Shown piece by piece: positions 16,688 through 25,859 of a DNA stretch of 64,000 nt. Every line of letters starts with the position of its first letter. Position 1 is the first letter of the stretch. The notes beneath the pieces were generated by a model. The model searched no databases. It saw nothing but the letters and a program-made list of their open reading frames with translations, and had not been told where the DNA came from. Location: assembly GCF_003326675.1 (NCBI RefSeq), contig NZ_JPWF01000010.1:62001-126000 (forward strand), in the 5' to 3' direction. This DNA is from Thalassospira profundimaris. GTDB lineage: Bacteria; Pseudomonadota; Alphaproteobacteria; Rhodospirillales; Thalassospiraceae. The position numbers and the translations under genes are program-made.

Positions 16688-17200
16688 ATGAAAAAGCTGT
16701 TTGCTATTGTTGCGACTGTGGCGTCGCTGTTTATCGTTACCAATGCCTTTGCTGCTGACATTGAAATCAAGGATGCTTGGACCAAGGCTTCCCTTGGTCA
16801 GGTCCGCAATGGGGCGGCCTTCTTCAAGGTCGTAAATAACGGCATGGCTGACCGTATTGTCGGTGTGCACAGTGATCTTGCCGACAAGACCGAACTTCAC
16901 ACCCATATCATGGAAAACAACGTCATGAAGATGCGTCAGGTCGAAGGCGGCGTTGATGTTCCGATGCATGGCGAAGTGATGTTCAAGCCGGGCAGCTATC
17001 ACGTGATGATGATGGGTCTGCACAAGCCACTGACCGAAGGCGAGATGGTCAATGTCACCCTTGAATTTGAAAAGGCCGGTGACGTTCCGGTGATGATCCA
17101 TGTTCTGGATTCAAAGGCCAAAGGGCCGGCCGGTATGGATCACGGTGACATGAAACATGGCGACGGCCAACACGGTAAAATGGACCATAGCGCCCATTAA
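16688..17200 (+). CDS. Periplasmic copper chaperone PCuAC
   Basis: PCuAC proteins carry Cu(I) in the periplasm to the CuA/CuB sites of cytochrome oxidase. The 170-residue protein has a signal peptide (MKKLFAIVATVASLF, cleaved at AFA-AD) and the copper ligands in order: H in ELHTHIMEN, M in VMKMRQVEGG, then HVMMMGL. A His/Met-rich C-terminal tail (MDHGDMKHGDGQHGKM, then DHSAH) gives extra metal sites. It pairs with the upstream DUF2946-like gene and ends in a terminator at 17231-17260. The haem A synthase gene ctaA is also in the window. Confidence 0.93.
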   Translation: MKKLFAIVATVASLFIVTNAFAADIEIKDAWTKASLGQVRNGAAFFKVVNNGMADRIVGVHSDLADKTELHTHIMENNVMKMRQVEGGVDVPMHGEVMFKPGSYHVMMMGLHKPLTEGEMVNVTLEFEKAGDVPVMIHVLDSKAKGPAGMDHGDMKHGDGQHGKMDHSAH

Positions 17201-17230
17201 GTCAGGCTCGCGGCACTGTAAATTTTAAGA

Positions 17231-17260
17231 GGGGGAAGGTTTGCGCCTTTCCCCTTTTTT
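17231..17260 (+). terminator. Terminator of the copper pair
   Basis: GGGGGAAGG (17231-17239) pairs with CCTTTCCCC (17246-17254), with one G-U pair, followed by six Ts. Confidence 0.85.
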
Positions 17261-17309
17261 CGTCATGATGGGCAGCAACATAATCGCCGTTGGTCAGAGG
17301 GAACACGCC

Positions 17310-17813
17310 ATGAATGAAAACATCTCCATCGACGATCTGATTGCCAAGCTTGGACTGCAACCCCATCCCGAAGGCGGATTTTACGCCGAAACGTTTCGCG
17401 CCTTTGAAACCTGCAATCCCGGCAACCGGTATCTTGGTGTGCGCAGTACCGGAACGGCGATTTATTATTTGCTGACACCCGATACCTTTTCGGGAATGCA
17501 TATCCTGACCAGCGACGAGATTTTTCATCACTATATGGGCGACCCGGTTGAACAGCTGCAATTGTTTGATGACGGCACGCATAAACGTGTGGAAATCGGA
17601 ACCGACCTTATGGCCGGGCAAAAGCCGCAGGTGATCGTTCCTAAAAATGTCTGGCAAGGCGCGCGCCTGAAGCCGGGCGGAAAGTTTGCCCTGCTGGGAT
17701 GCACTGTCGCCCCGGGCTTTGATTTTGCCGATTTTTCGATGGGAAAACGTGCAACGCTAAGTGCCAAATGGCCCGCCGCATCGGAAATGATTGCGGCATT
17801 GACGCGCGACTGA
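17310..17813 (+). CDS. DUF985 cupin-family protein
   Basis: This 167-residue cupin has the DUF985 sequence pattern: GLQPHPEGGFYAETFR at the N-terminus, RSTGTAIYYLL, FHHYMGDPVEQL and VIVPKNVWQGARL, with a final GCTVAPGFDFADF block. The fold is a small beta barrel that may bind a metal or carbohydrate; no reaction is established. ATG 17310 has AGAGGGA about 8 bases upstream, and the longer frame overlapping the preceding terminator is rejected. The LysE gene follows 81 bp later. Confidence 0.85.
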   Translation: MNENISIDDLIAKLGLQPHPEGGFYAETFRAFETCNPGNRYLGVRSTGTAIYYLLTPDTFSGMHILTSDEIFHHYMGDPVEQLQLFDDGTHKRVEIGTDLMAGQKPQVIVPKNVWQGARLKPGGKFALLGCTVAPGFDFADFSMGKRATLSAKWPAASEMIAALTRD

Positions 17814-17894
17814 ATTTAAGGCGAAATCGTCCTGTTACCAACTCGGGGTTGGCGGCTTTGACGACCGGAAACCCCGATATACAGGAATAGCCCC

Positions 17895-18542
17895 ATGCAG
17901 TTCGACACCTGGCTTCTTTTTGCCGGGGCGGCAATCGCGTTGGCGATGGCACCCGGCCCCAATAATCTTTTGGCGATGTTTAATGGCGCGCGCTATGGCG
18001 TATCGTCTGCTGCTGTGGGCGGTATTGGCCGGATTGTCGCCTTTGCCCTGATGATTGCGGTCACGGCGACCGGGCTTGGCGTCGTGCTTGCGGCCAGTGA
18101 AACCGCCTTTTTCGTGATCAAATGGGTTGGCGCGGTTTATCTGGTCTGGCTTGGCATCAAAAGCTGGTTTGCCAAGGTCAATGATACCGAAGATACCAGT
18201 GGTCAAACGGCGTTGATGGTTAATCCCGGTCCATACAAACTGGCCAAGACCGAATTTCTGACCGCCATTGGAAATCCCAAAGCGATCCTTATCTTTACCG
18301 CCTTCTTCCCGCAGTTTCTTGACCCGGCGGTGGCCTATGGGCCGCAGTTTTCGACGATGGGGATTACCTTCATCATTATGGAAAGCGGCGTGTTGCTGGC
18401 CTATGGCCTGCTTGGCGGGCAGGTGAAGGGCTTCATCAAATCCGCGCGCCACATGCGGGTGCTTAACCGGGTGTCGGGAACGCTTCTGGTTGCGGCTGGC
18501 GTGTTGCTTGCCTTGACGGACCGGTCACGGACGACGGCCTGA
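17895..18542 (+). CDS. LysE/RhtB-family amino-acid exporter
   Basis: This 215-residue protein has about six membrane segments and the LysE family opening AMAPGPNNLLAMFNGARYG, followed by KWVGAVYLVWLGIKSW and the GNPKAILIFTAFFPQF block. The family exports amino acids or related metabolites driven by proton exchange. The substrate cannot be told from the sequence. AGGA lies 8 bases before the ATG. A second LysE-family gene lies at 63125-63781 but is not closely similar. Confidence 0.88.
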   Translation: MQFDTWLLFAGAAIALAMAPGPNNLLAMFNGARYGVSSAAVGGIGRIVAFALMIAVTATGLGVVLAASETAFFVIKWVGAVYLVWLGIKSWFAKVNDTEDTSGQTALMVNPGPYKLAKTEFLTAIGNPKAILIFTAFFPQFLDPAVAYGPQFSTMGITFIIMESGVLLAYGLLGGQVKGFIKSARHMRVLNRVSGTLLVAAGVLLALTDRSRTTA

Positions 18543-18568
18543 ATTCGGAAAGTCTTGCAGAAATGCGC

Positions 18569-18599
18569 AGGGGCGCAGCTCGTTAAAGCGCGCCCCTTT
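18569..18599 (+). terminator. Probable terminator of the lysE-family gene
   Basis: AGGGGCGC (18569-18576) pairs with GCGCCCCT (18590-18597) across a 13-base loop, followed by a short TT tail. It lies between the convergent lysE-family and dppF genes. Confidence 0.5.
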
Positions 18600-18639
18600 G
18601 CTCCCTTGTCTACCCGGACATCCGGGTGATCACCTGTTC

Positions 18640-19635
18640 TCAGGCGATTTCTTCGACCCGATGGCACGCCACCTCGCGGCCTTCGAATGAGCGCAGTTCC
18701 GGACGAACCTTTGCGCATTCTTCGGTCGCAAACGGGCAGCGTTTATGGAACGCACAGCCCGATGGCGGGTTGATCGGTGAAGGCAATTCGCCGGTAAGCG
18801 GTTCTGCCTTTACGCGATGTGCCGGGTCAATCTTTGGTGCCGATGCCAGAAGCGCCCGTGTATAGGGATGCAGCGGCTTGGCGAAGATCTCTTCGGTCGG
18901 TCCTTTTTCAGCAACGCGACCGAGATACATCACCATGACGTCATCTGCAATATGTCTGACGACAGAAAGATCATGCGAGATGAATACATATGCGACATTC
19001 ATCTCTTCCTGAAGGTCCATCATCAGGTTCAAAACCTGTGCCTGGACCGACACATCAAGGGCCGAAACCGGTTCATCGGCAACGATGACTTTCGGTTCAA
19101 GAATAAGCGCACGGGCAATCGCAATACGCTGACGCTGCCCGCCGGAGAACATGTGCGGATAGCGCTGGAAGAATTCCGGGCGCAGGCCGACCTTTGCCAT
19201 GGTCTCGCGAACGCGTTCTTCACGTTCCTTGCGACCAAGGTGATCCATGTTCAGCAAAACCGGCTCGGCCAGAATCTGACCGACCTTTTTGCGCGGGTTC
19301 AAAGAACCATAAGGGTTCTGGAAGATCATCTGAACCGTACGACGGAACAGTTTGGCTTCCTTGTCCGACAGATTGCCAACCGTGTTGCCGTTGATTTTCA
19401 GTTCACCGGCACTGGGTTTTTCAATCAGGGTCAGCTGACGGCCCAGTGTTGATTTGCCACATCCCGATTCCCCGACCACTGCAAGGGTCTTCTTGGCTTC
19501 AAGCGTGAAGGACACGCCATCAAGCGCCTTGACCGTTGCACCGGGTTTGCCAAAACCGCGATTAACGTCGTAATGGCGGACAAGGTTATCGGATTCCAGA
19601 AGCGGAACACCGGGTTTGGTATCCAGAAAACTCAT
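18640..19635 (-). CDS. dppF: Dipeptide/oligopeptide ABC transporter ATPase DppF
   Basis: This 331-residue ATPase is the second nucleotide-binding subunit of the Dpp importer. It has Walker A GESGCGKST, Q-loop MIFQNPYGSLNPR, signature FSGGQRQRIAI, Walker B VIVADEPVSALD and H-loop FISHDL. The C-terminal oligopeptide-transporter extension includes SPINPPSGCAFHKRCPFA. Its Cys residues match the Fe-S or metal-like motif common to Dpp/Opp ATPases. The start overlaps the dppD stop by one base, so the two are translationally coupled. It is the last gene of dppABCDF. Confidence 0.94.
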   Translation of the reverse strand: MSFLDTKPGVPLLESDNLVRHYDVNRGFGKPGATVKALDGVSFTLEAKKTLAVVGESGCGKSTLGRQLTLIEKPSAGELKINGNTVGNLSDKEAKLFRRTVQMIFQNPYGSLNPRKKVGQILAEPVLLNMDHLGRKEREERVRETMAKVGLRPEFFQRYPHMFSGGQRQRIAIARALILEPKVIVADEPVSALDVSVQAQVLNLMMDLQEEMNVAYVFISHDLSVVRHIADDVMVMYLGRVAEKGPTEEIFAKPLHPYTRALLASAPKIDPAHRVKAEPLTGELPSPINPPSGCAFHKRCPFATEECAKVRPELRSFEGREVACHRVEEIA

Positions 19636-20636
19636 TATACAGTCCCCCCGGTGTTCAGGCCGGTCGGTTGGCCCTGATCATTTAGCGGATAGAAGCAGCG
19701 GACATCACGTCCGTTGAAGTCACTGACTTCGGGGCGTGCGGCAACACAGCTTTCATTGGCGTAACGGCAACGCGGTGCCAGAAGACAGCCCGCCGGGCGG
19801 TCATACTGACCCGGAACAACGCCGGGGATGGTGCGCAGACGGTCATGGCCCTCGGAACGTTCAGGCAATGCTTCAAGCAGGGCCTGCGTATAGGGATGAC
19901 GTGGTGCTGAGAAAATGCTGTCGGCCGGACCACTTTCAAACAGCTGACCGGCATACATGACCTGAATGCGGTTGGCGGCCTCGGACACCAGTGCCAGATC
20001 GTGGGTGATCAGCAACAGTCCCATATCGCTGTCTTCCTGCAATTTCAGCAGAAGATCAATGATCTGGGCCTGAATGGTGACATCCAGTGCCGTGGTCGGC
20101 TCATCGGCAATCAGAAGGCGCGGCTTGCAGGCAATCGCCATGGCAATGACGATACGCTGGCTCATACCACCCGACAACTGATGCGGATAGGCGGTCATGC
20201 GCGACTTCGGATCGGGGATGCCGACCTGGTTAAGAAGTTCCAGCGTGCGTTCGCGGCGCTGCTTCTTGCTGCCGCCTTCATGGACCTTAAGGGCTTCCAT
20301 GATCTGGGCTTCGACCGTGAAGCACGGGTTAAGGGCCGACATCGGATCCTGGAAGATCATGGCGATGTCTTTGCCGGTGATTTCGCGACGACGCTTGGCA
20401 GGCATACCCAGAAGGTCCTGACCATCAAAGGTCAGGGCATCTGCGGTGACACGACCGGGAAAGTCGATCAGGCCCATGACAGCCAGCGAGGATACCGATT
20501 TACCGGAACCCGATTCACCGACGATGCCAAGAACTTCACCGCGATCAATGGAATAGCTTACTGAGTCAACAGCACGAAACGGCTTGTCTTCGGAGCCGAA
20601 CTCGACTGTCAGGTTTTTTACTTCGAGAAGAGCCAT
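19635..20636 (-). CDS. dppD: Dipeptide/oligopeptide ABC transporter ATPase DppD
   Basis: This 333-residue ATPase partners DppF. It carries Walker [10 protein letters not shown]-loop [12 protein letters not shown], signature [11 protein letters not shown], Walker [13 protein letters not shown] and H-loop LITHDL. The C-terminal extension has [14 protein letters not shown]. Spacing is tight: it starts 3 bp after the dppC stop and overlaps dppF by a base. Confidence 0.94.
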   Translation of the reverse strand: MALLEVKNLTVEFGSEDKPFRAVDSVSYSIDRGEVLGIVGESGSGKSVSSLAVMGLIDFPGRVTADALTFDGQDLLGMPAKRRREITGKDIAMIFQDPMSALNPCFTVEAQIMEALKVHEGGSKKQRRERTLELLNQVGIPDPKSRMTAYPHQLSGGMSQRIVIAMAIACKPRLLIADEPTTALDVTIQAQIIDLLLKLQEDSDMGLLLITHDLALVSEAANRIQVMYAGQLFESGPADSIFSAPRHPYTQALLEALPERSEGHDRLRTIPGVVPGQYDRPAGCLLAPRCRYANESCVAARPEVSDFNGRDVRCFYPLNDQGQPTGLNTGGTV

Positions 20637-20639
20637 GAC

Positions 20640-21563
20640 TTACCGTTTCATCTTGGGATCAAGGGCATCGCGCAGACCATCACCCATCAGGTTGAAGGCA
20701 AGCACGGTGACAAGGATGCAAAGGCCGGGGAAGGTGATCACCCACCATGCCGAACCCACGAATTCACGGGCTTCGGACAGCATGGTTCCCCATTCCGGCA
20801 GCGGCGGCTGTGCACCAAGGCCAAGGAAGCCAAGAGCAGCAGCATCAAGGATCGCACTCGAAATACCCAGAGTGCCCTGAACAATCAGCGGTGCCATGCA
20901 GTTCGGAAGAATATTCACAAACATCTGGCGCACATGTCCGGCACCGGCAATCTGCGATGCGATGACATATTCCTTGTTCAGTTCGGATACGACGGATGCA
21001 CGGGTCAGACGCACGTAATGCGGCAACTGGACAATCGCGATTGCCAGCATGGCATTTTCCAGACCCGGGCCGAGGATGGCGACAATCGCAAGCGCCATGA
21101 TCAGGCTGGGCAGGGCCAGCATGATGTCCATCAGACGCATGATGCCGACTTCGACCCAACCGCGGAAGTAACCGGCAACCATGCCAAGAACGATACCGGC
21201 AATCATCGACAGGATCACGACGAACACACCAATCGAAACCGAAAGCTGTGCGCCGTGGATCAGGCGCGACAGGATATCGCGACCAACCGCATCGGTGCCA
21301 AGAATGTAGCGCGGATCAGCACCATCCATCCAGATTGGCGGTTTGAGGAATGCGGTACGATCCTGTGCAATCGGATCATACGGGGCAATCCACTGTGCGG
21401 TCAGGGCCAGGAACAGAATGATCGCAATCACGATCAGACCGACATAGGCACCACGGTTCTTACGGAAATAGTCCCAGGTTTCACGCAGCGGGCTGGGCGG
21501 TGCGCCCATCGGCTCGGCGACGTTGGCTGCCGGGGCTGCGGACGGGGTAGTATTCTCGCTCAT
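20640..21563 (-). CDS. dppC: Dipeptide ABC transporter permease DppC
   Basis: This 307-residue permease has a cytoplasmic N-terminal stretch, an OppC-type N-terminal membrane segment (YVGLIVIAIILFLALTAQW) and the TM core. It has the periplasmic LGTDAVGRDILSRLIHGAQ motif of DppC/OppC proteins and the EAA loop SVVSELNKEYVIASQIAGA. The GFLGLGAQPPLPEWG segment near the C-terminus is family-typical. It follows dppB by 14 bp. Confidence 0.95.
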   Translation of the reverse strand: MSENTTPSAAPAANVAEPMGAPPSPLRETWDYFRKNRGAYVGLIVIAIILFLALTAQWIAPYDPIAQDRTAFLKPPIWMDGADPRYILGTDAVGRDILSRLIHGAQLSVSIGVFVVILSMIAGIVLGMVAGYFRGWVEVGIMRLMDIMLALPSLIMALAIVAILGPGLENAMLAIAIVQLPHYVRLTRASVVSELNKEYVIASQIAGAGHVRQMFVNILPNCMAPLIVQGTLGISSAILDAAALGFLGLGAQPPLPEWGTMLSEAREFVGSAWWVITFPGLCILVTVLAFNLMGDGLRDALDPKMKR

Positions 21564-21577
21564 CTTTCGCAGTCCCC

Positions 21578-22588
21578 TTAGCGTTTATGACGGATACGGG
21601 GATTAACAACCCCGTACAGAAGGTCGACGATCAGGTTTACGCCCATGACCAGGAAGGCAATCATCAGAATGCCACCCTGAATGGTCGGATAATCGCGACG
21701 GTTCATGGCTTCGATGATCCACTTGCCGATACCCGGCCAGGAAAAGATCGTTTCGGTCAGGATCGCACCTGCAAGCAATACACCCACCTGAAGACCGATA
21801 ACCGTGATCACCGGGATAAGGGCATTGCGAAGTGCGTGGACCATGATCACGCGAAGCGGCGACAGGCCCTTGGCGCGGGCAACGCGGATATATTCCTCGC
21901 CCAGAACTTCAAGCATCGAAGAACGGGTCATACGTGCAATCACGGCCATTGGAATGGTGCCAAGTGCAATGGTTGGCAGGATCATGTGCCGAAGCGCACT
22001 GATAAAGGCGCCTTTCTCGTCGCTGAGAAGCGTGTCGATCAACATGAAGCCGGTGGTCGGCTCGATGTAATACATCACCGACAGTCGCCCGGAAACCGGC
22101 GTCCAGCCCAGCGTGGTCGAGAAGAACATGATCAGAAGAAGTGCCCACCAGAAAATCGGCATCGAATACCCGGTCAGGGAAACTGACATGGTCAGGTGAT
22201 CGATCCATTTTCCACGATTGATGGCCGCAAGGACGCCGAACGGAACGCCAAAGCATACGGCAAACAGGATACCTGTCAGGCCAAGCTCGACGGTTGCCGG
22301 GAACAGCACCAGAAATTCATCAAGAACAGGTTTTTTGGTGACAAACGATTTGCCCAGATCACCCTGGAATACACCCATCAGGTAGTCGAAATACTGGACG
22401 ATAATCGGTTGGTCAAAGCCGTATTGTGCCTGAAGTTCTGCGTATCGTGCTGCATCAACGCCGCGTTCACCGGCCAGCATCAATATCGGGTCGCCGGGAA
22501 TGAGGCGGATCAGGAAGAATACCAGAAGGGTGACACCGAAGAAGGTCGGGATGATGTCCCCCAAACGGCGAAACAGGAATCCTAGCAT
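21578..22588 (-). CDS. dppB: Dipeptide ABC transporter permease DppB
   Basis: This 336-residue permease has the DppB/OppB opening (RRLGDIIPTFFGVTLLVFFL, then IPGDP), about six membrane segments, and the EAA loop SMLEVLGEEYIRVARAKGL with the following VMVHALRNALIPVIT-like stretch (IMVHALRNALIPVIT). It pairs with DppC to form the channel. It lies 119 bp after dppA, a spacer with a strong hairpin. Confidence 0.95.
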   Translation of the reverse strand: MLGFLFRRLGDIIPTFFGVTLLVFFLIRLIPGDPILMLAGERGVDAARYAELQAQYGFDQPIIVQYFDYLMGVFQGDLGKSFVTKKPVLDEFLVLFPATVELGLTGILFAVCFGVPFGVLAAINRGKWIDHLTMSVSLTGYSMPIFWWALLLIMFFSTTLGWTPVSGRLSVMYYIEPTTGFMLIDTLLSDEKGAFISALRHMILPTIALGTIPMAVIARMTRSSMLEVLGEEYIRVARAKGLSPLRVIMVHALRNALIPVITVIGLQVGVLLAGAILTETIFSWPGIGKWIIEAMNRRDYPTIQGGILMIAFLVMGVNLIVDLLYGVVNPRIRHKR

Positions 22589-22661
22589 GCCATCGGGCCT
22601 TTTTGTGCATCCACGCGCGGACAGGACACGGGTGGACGTCTCTCTCTATTGCGGAATTGCA

Positions 22662-22687
22662 AAGAGGCCCGGAAGACCGGGCCTCTT
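22662..22687 (-). terminator. Intercistronic hairpin between dppA and dppB
   Basis: A perfect 11-bp stem (AAGAGGCCCGG at 22662-22672 with CCGGGCCTCTT at 22677-22687) has a 4-base loop. Only two or three Ts follow on the minus strand, so it is likely a partial terminator or an RNA stabiliser giving excess dppA mRNA. Confidence 0.65.
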
Positions 22688-22707
22688 CGACAAGGTTTCA
22701 GGTCGTC

Positions 22708-24315
22708 TTATTCTTTGATATCGACGCCATAGAAGATGTGACCGCCGAACGGATCGATCTTGTAGTCAACAACTTCGTTACGGATCGGTTCGAACACGAT
22801 CGAGTGTGCGATGGTTGCCCACGGTGCTTCACGTTTGAAGACCAGCTGAGCTTCTTCGTACAGACGGGTACGCTCGAGAACGTCCGAAGTGGTTTTAGCC
22901 TGCTGAATCAGCTGTTCGAATTCGTCGTTGCAGAAACGAGCGCGGTTCGAACCGCCAACGCCGTCACAACCAAGCAGAACTGCAAGGAAGTTGTCGGGGT
23001 CGCCGTTATCGCCGGTCCAACCGAGCATGAAGGTACCCTGTTCACCTTTTTTGGTGCGATCAAGGTATTCGCCCCACTCGTAGGAAACGATTTCGGCCTG
23101 AACACCGATTTTCGCCCAGTCAGCCTGAATCAGCTCGGCCATACGGCGTGCGTTCGGGTTGTAAGGACGCTGAACCGGCATGGCCCAGATGTCAGTGGTG
23201 AAGCCGTCCGGGTAACCAGCTTCTGCCAGCATGGCTTTGGCTGCTTCCGGATCATACGGATCATCAACGGTGTCGTTGTTGTAAGACCAGATGGTCGGCG
23301 GAATCGGGTTTTTGGCAGCAGCGCCAGCGCCCTGATAAACACCTTCGATGATGGCGTCTTTGTTGATCGCCATGTTCAGTGCCTTACGCACTTTCACATT
23401 GGTGAACGGCTCTTTCTCGGTGTTGTAACCGAGGTAACCAACGTTCAGACCTTCCTGGCTCATCAGGTTGATGGATGCATCTGCATCCATTTCGGTCAGG
23501 TCAGCCGGGTTCGGATACGGCATGACATGGCATTCGCCAGCTTTCAGCTTCTGATAACGAACAGTGCTGTCCGGCGTAATGGCAAAGATCAGGTTGTCGA
23601 TTGCAGCTTTGCCTTCCCAGTATTCCGGGAATGCCTTGTAACGAATAACCGCATCTTTCTGGTACTGAACCAGCTGGAACGGACCGGTGCCGACCGGGTT
23701 CAGGTCAACGTTTTCCGGCGTGCCGGCTTCCATCATCTTGTCAGCATATTCAGCCGACAGAACAGATGCGAAGTCCATTGCCATGTTGGCGATGAACGGA
23801 GCTTCCGGACGGTTCAGAACGAATTTAACGGTGTAATCGTCAACTTTGACGATGTCTTTGATCAGGTCCGGCATCGACATGCCGTTGAAGTACTCGTACG
23901 AGCCGCCTGATACACCGTGATACGGGTGATTTTTGTCAAACTGACGCATGAAGGTATAGATCACGTCATCAGCATTGAAATCGCGGGTCGGGGTGAAGTC
24001 GTTGGTGGTGTGGAACTTCACGCCTTTGCGCAGGTTGAAGGTATATTCCTGACCATCAGCCGAAACGTCCCAGCTGGTCGCAAGACCCGGAACGATGGTG
24101 GTGGTGCCGCGCTTGAACTGTACCAGACGGTTGAAAACCTGACGCGAGGACGCATCGAACGTGGTACCTGCGGTGTAAAGCGACGGGTTGAAGCCTTCCG
24201 GGCTACCTTCCGAGCAATATACCAGAGTTTTTGCCGAAGCGGCGGTCGGAGCAGAAAGTGCAGTGGCAGCAAGCAGGCCTGCACCAATCGCCACCTTGAC
24301 GAAATTCGCTTTCAT
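22708..24315 (-). CDS. dppA: Dipeptide-binding periplasmic protein DppA
   Basis: This 535-residue solute-binding protein (SBP family 5) has a signal peptide cleaved near TAASA-KTLVYCSEG. Family motifs include SPEGFNPSLYTAGTTFDAS, LATSWDVSADGQEYTFNLR, KGVKFH and the late LGWTGDNGDPDNFL segment. E. coli DppA also binds haem, but a dipeptide is the simplest expectation. The RBS GGGAGG lies about 7 bases before ATG 24315. A promoter with flanking direct repeats lies about 140 bp upstream. Confidence 0.95.
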   Translation of the reverse strand: MKANFVKVAIGAGLLAATALSAPTAASAKTLVYCSEGSPEGFNPSLYTAGTTFDASSRQVFNRLVQFKRGTTTIVPGLATSWDVSADGQEYTFNLRKGVKFHTTNDFTPTRDFNADDVIYTFMRQFDKNHPYHGVSGGSYEYFNGMSMPDLIKDIVKVDDYTVKFVLNRPEAPFIANMAMDFASVLSAEYADKMMEAGTPENVDLNPVGTGPFQLVQYQKDAVIRYKAFPEYWEGKAAIDNLIFAITPDSTVRYQKLKAGECHVMPYPNPADLTEMDADASINLMSQEGLNVGYLGYNTEKEPFTNVKVRKALNMAINKDAIIEGVYQGAGAAAKNPIPPTIWSYNNDTVDDPYDPEAAKAMLAEAGYPDGFTTDIWAMPVQRPYNPNARRMAELIQADWAKIGVQAEIVSYEWGEYLDRTKKGEQGTFMLGWTGDNGDPDNFLAVLLGCDGVGGSNRARFCNDEFEQLIQQAKTTSDVLERTRLYEEAQLVFKREAPWATIAHSIVFEPIRNEVVDYKIDPFGGHIFYGVDIKE

Positions 24316-24723
24316 TAAATGCCTCCCTCAAGGCTGGTCCGAACAATTGAATGCTGTCCACATGATCTTGTGCAGGTCATGTTTGACAACGTCATATTGG
24401 AACGGACGGGGTTTACCCGATCCAACAGGTATCTATGTTGGCAATCGACGAGGGAAAATAATCAGGGTTTCTACGTATCGTCAATGTTTGCTGCGTGGTT
24501 CTACGTAGGGTGCACGCGCACAGCGATTGATGAATTTATGTCAAGTGTTTGTTATTTTTATGAAATTTACCTGCACATTTGCGTATGGGTGATGTGCATT
24601 TTTTTCGGGGCTCTGACCTTCGGGACTGCATATCACTGAGTTCGGATGTGCATTTAAACGATTCATAATCCGTTGAATTTTAATGATTCGTTTGATTCGT
24701 CCCCCGGTCAAAGCCCCGAGATA
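24316..24723. other. 408-bp regulatory region upstream of dppA
   Basis: There is no convincing gene here; a 106-codon plus-strand frame from 24319 lacks a ribosome binding site and protein-like composition. The stretch holds a candidate dppA promoter (24455-24484), two TTCTACGTA direct repeats, and a CATGA/TCATG inverted pair at 24361-24381 in the leader. The left end of the threonine aldolase gene borders it with no clear terminator. Confidence 0.6.
24455..24507 (-). promoter_or_regulatory. Candidate dppA promoter with two TTCTACGTA repeats
   Basis: On the minus strand TTGACG (24484-24479) and TATTTT (24460-24455) are 18 bp apart. The 9-bp repeat TTCTACGTA lies at 24469-24477, inside the spacer, and at 24499-24507, just upstream of the -35. 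The two copies are 30 bp apart, close to three helical turns, as expected for a cooperative regulator site. Confidence 0.4.
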
Positions 24724-25743
24724 CTACCCAAGGGTGTTTTTCAGGGTAGAGATTTGCGCGATATCCGTGTTCCATGCCGCAACAAACCGATAGATATCAG
24801 CGCCGAGTGACGGCCAAGCATGGAAAAGCACGCCGGCAGCACGCAATCTGTCGGCAAGTTCCGGGGCCAGTTTGACAAACAGTTCATTGCCATCGGCCGG
24901 ATGGGCCAGTGTCCCACGGTGTTCAACAAGAATGTTGGCAAGTGCGGTGGCTGCCTGATTGGCGTGGGCCGCGTTCTTTAACCAGACATCATTTTTGACA
25001 TAAGCCAGAAGCTGGGTCGCAAGATAGCGATGCTTGGAATGCAAATGGCCGCTTCGTTTCCGGGCTTGTTCAACGCGTGATTTCAGGGCCGTATCAAACA
25101 ACACGATGGCATCGACCGCCATTGCCCCGTTCTTGGTTGCGCCAAAGCTGATGGCATCCACACCCGCTTTCCAGGTGATATCGGCCGGACGGCAATCGAG
25201 ATGGGCAACCGCGTTGGCAAAGCGCGCCCCGTCCATGAACAGGCGAAGGTCATGTTTCTTGCAAACCTCCCCGATCGCGGCGACTTCGGCCGGAGTATAA
25301 ACCGTGCCCAGTTCGGTCGCCTGGGTGATCGCGACACATTCGGGTGCAACGGAATGCACGCCGCGATTTACCTGACCGGAAATAAAGGCATCAAGGGCAT
25401 CGGCTTCGAGTTTGGCTGTCGGACCATCCATCGGAAGAAGCTTTGCCCCGCCGGTGAAAAATGCAACGCCGGTGCTTTCATCCTCGTTGATATGGGCCTC
25501 GTGATGGCAGACAACACCGCCATACGGGGTGACAAGGGCGGACAGGCTGATGCAGTTTGCAGCCGTGCCGGTGGCAACGGGGATAACAGCGACGTCCGTA
25601 TCAAACATTTCGGAAAAGGCACGATCAAGCTGCTGACTGATGTCATCACCGCCATAGGCCGGAGCATTGTGACTGGCTTCGGCACTCAGCGCTTCGAGGA
25701 CTTCGGGGCAAAAGGGGGACACATTGTCAGAGGCAAAATTCAT
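24724..25743 (-). CDS. ltaE: Low-specificity L-threonine aldolase (copy 1)
   Basis: This 339-residue PLP enzyme cleaves threonine or allo-threonine to glycine and acetaldehyde, or related beta-hydroxy amino acids. Family features include MNFASDNVSPFCPEVLEAL, the cofactor-binding VATGTAANCISLSAL, the H of CHHEAHI stacking on PLP, LFMDGARFANAV with the Asp to the pyridine N, and the Schiff-base lysine in ISFGATKNGAMAVDA. It is a tandem paralogue of the next gene upstream in transcription, of identical length and about 116 bp apart. Confidence 0.92.
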   Translation of the reverse strand: MNFASDNVSPFCPEVLEALSAEASHNAPAYGGDDISQQLDRAFSEMFDTDVAVIPVATGTAANCISLSALVTPYGGVVCHHEAHINEDESTGVAFFTGGAKLLPMDGPTAKLEADALDAFISGQVNRGVHSVAPECVAITQATELGTVYTPAEVAAIGEVCKKHDLRLFMDGARFANAVAHLDCRPADITWKAGVDAISFGATKNGAMAVDAIVLFDTALKSRVEQARKRSGHLHSKHRYLATQLLAYVKNDVWLKNAAHANQAATALANILVEHRGTLAHPADGNELFVKLAPELADRLRAAGVLFHAWPSLGADIYRFVAAWNTDIAQISTLKNTLG

Positions 25744-25859
25744 CGTCTTTCTCGCAAATTAACGGGGGCGTTGGGCGTGGAAACGCTATGGTTCGCGCCG
25801 CTGTGGCAATATTGGGTTCTTTATCACACATACCGGCCGATCAGGGCAAACAGCCCCCT

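Noticed and set aside
17241..17309. Upstream extension of the DUF985 cupin gene
   Set aside because: It overlaps the strong terminator at 17231-17260, and ATG 17310 has the ribosome binding site.
22603..23910. 435-codon plus-strand open frame opposite dppA
   Set aside because: It lies fully inside the well-supported dppA gene on the other strand, has no ribosome binding site and its translation shows no family pattern. Codon bias of the real gene explains the long frame.
24319..24639. 106-codon plus-strand open frame in the dppA upstream region
   Set aside because: No Shine-Dalgarno, overlaps the candidate dppA promoter and leader, and composition is not protein-like.
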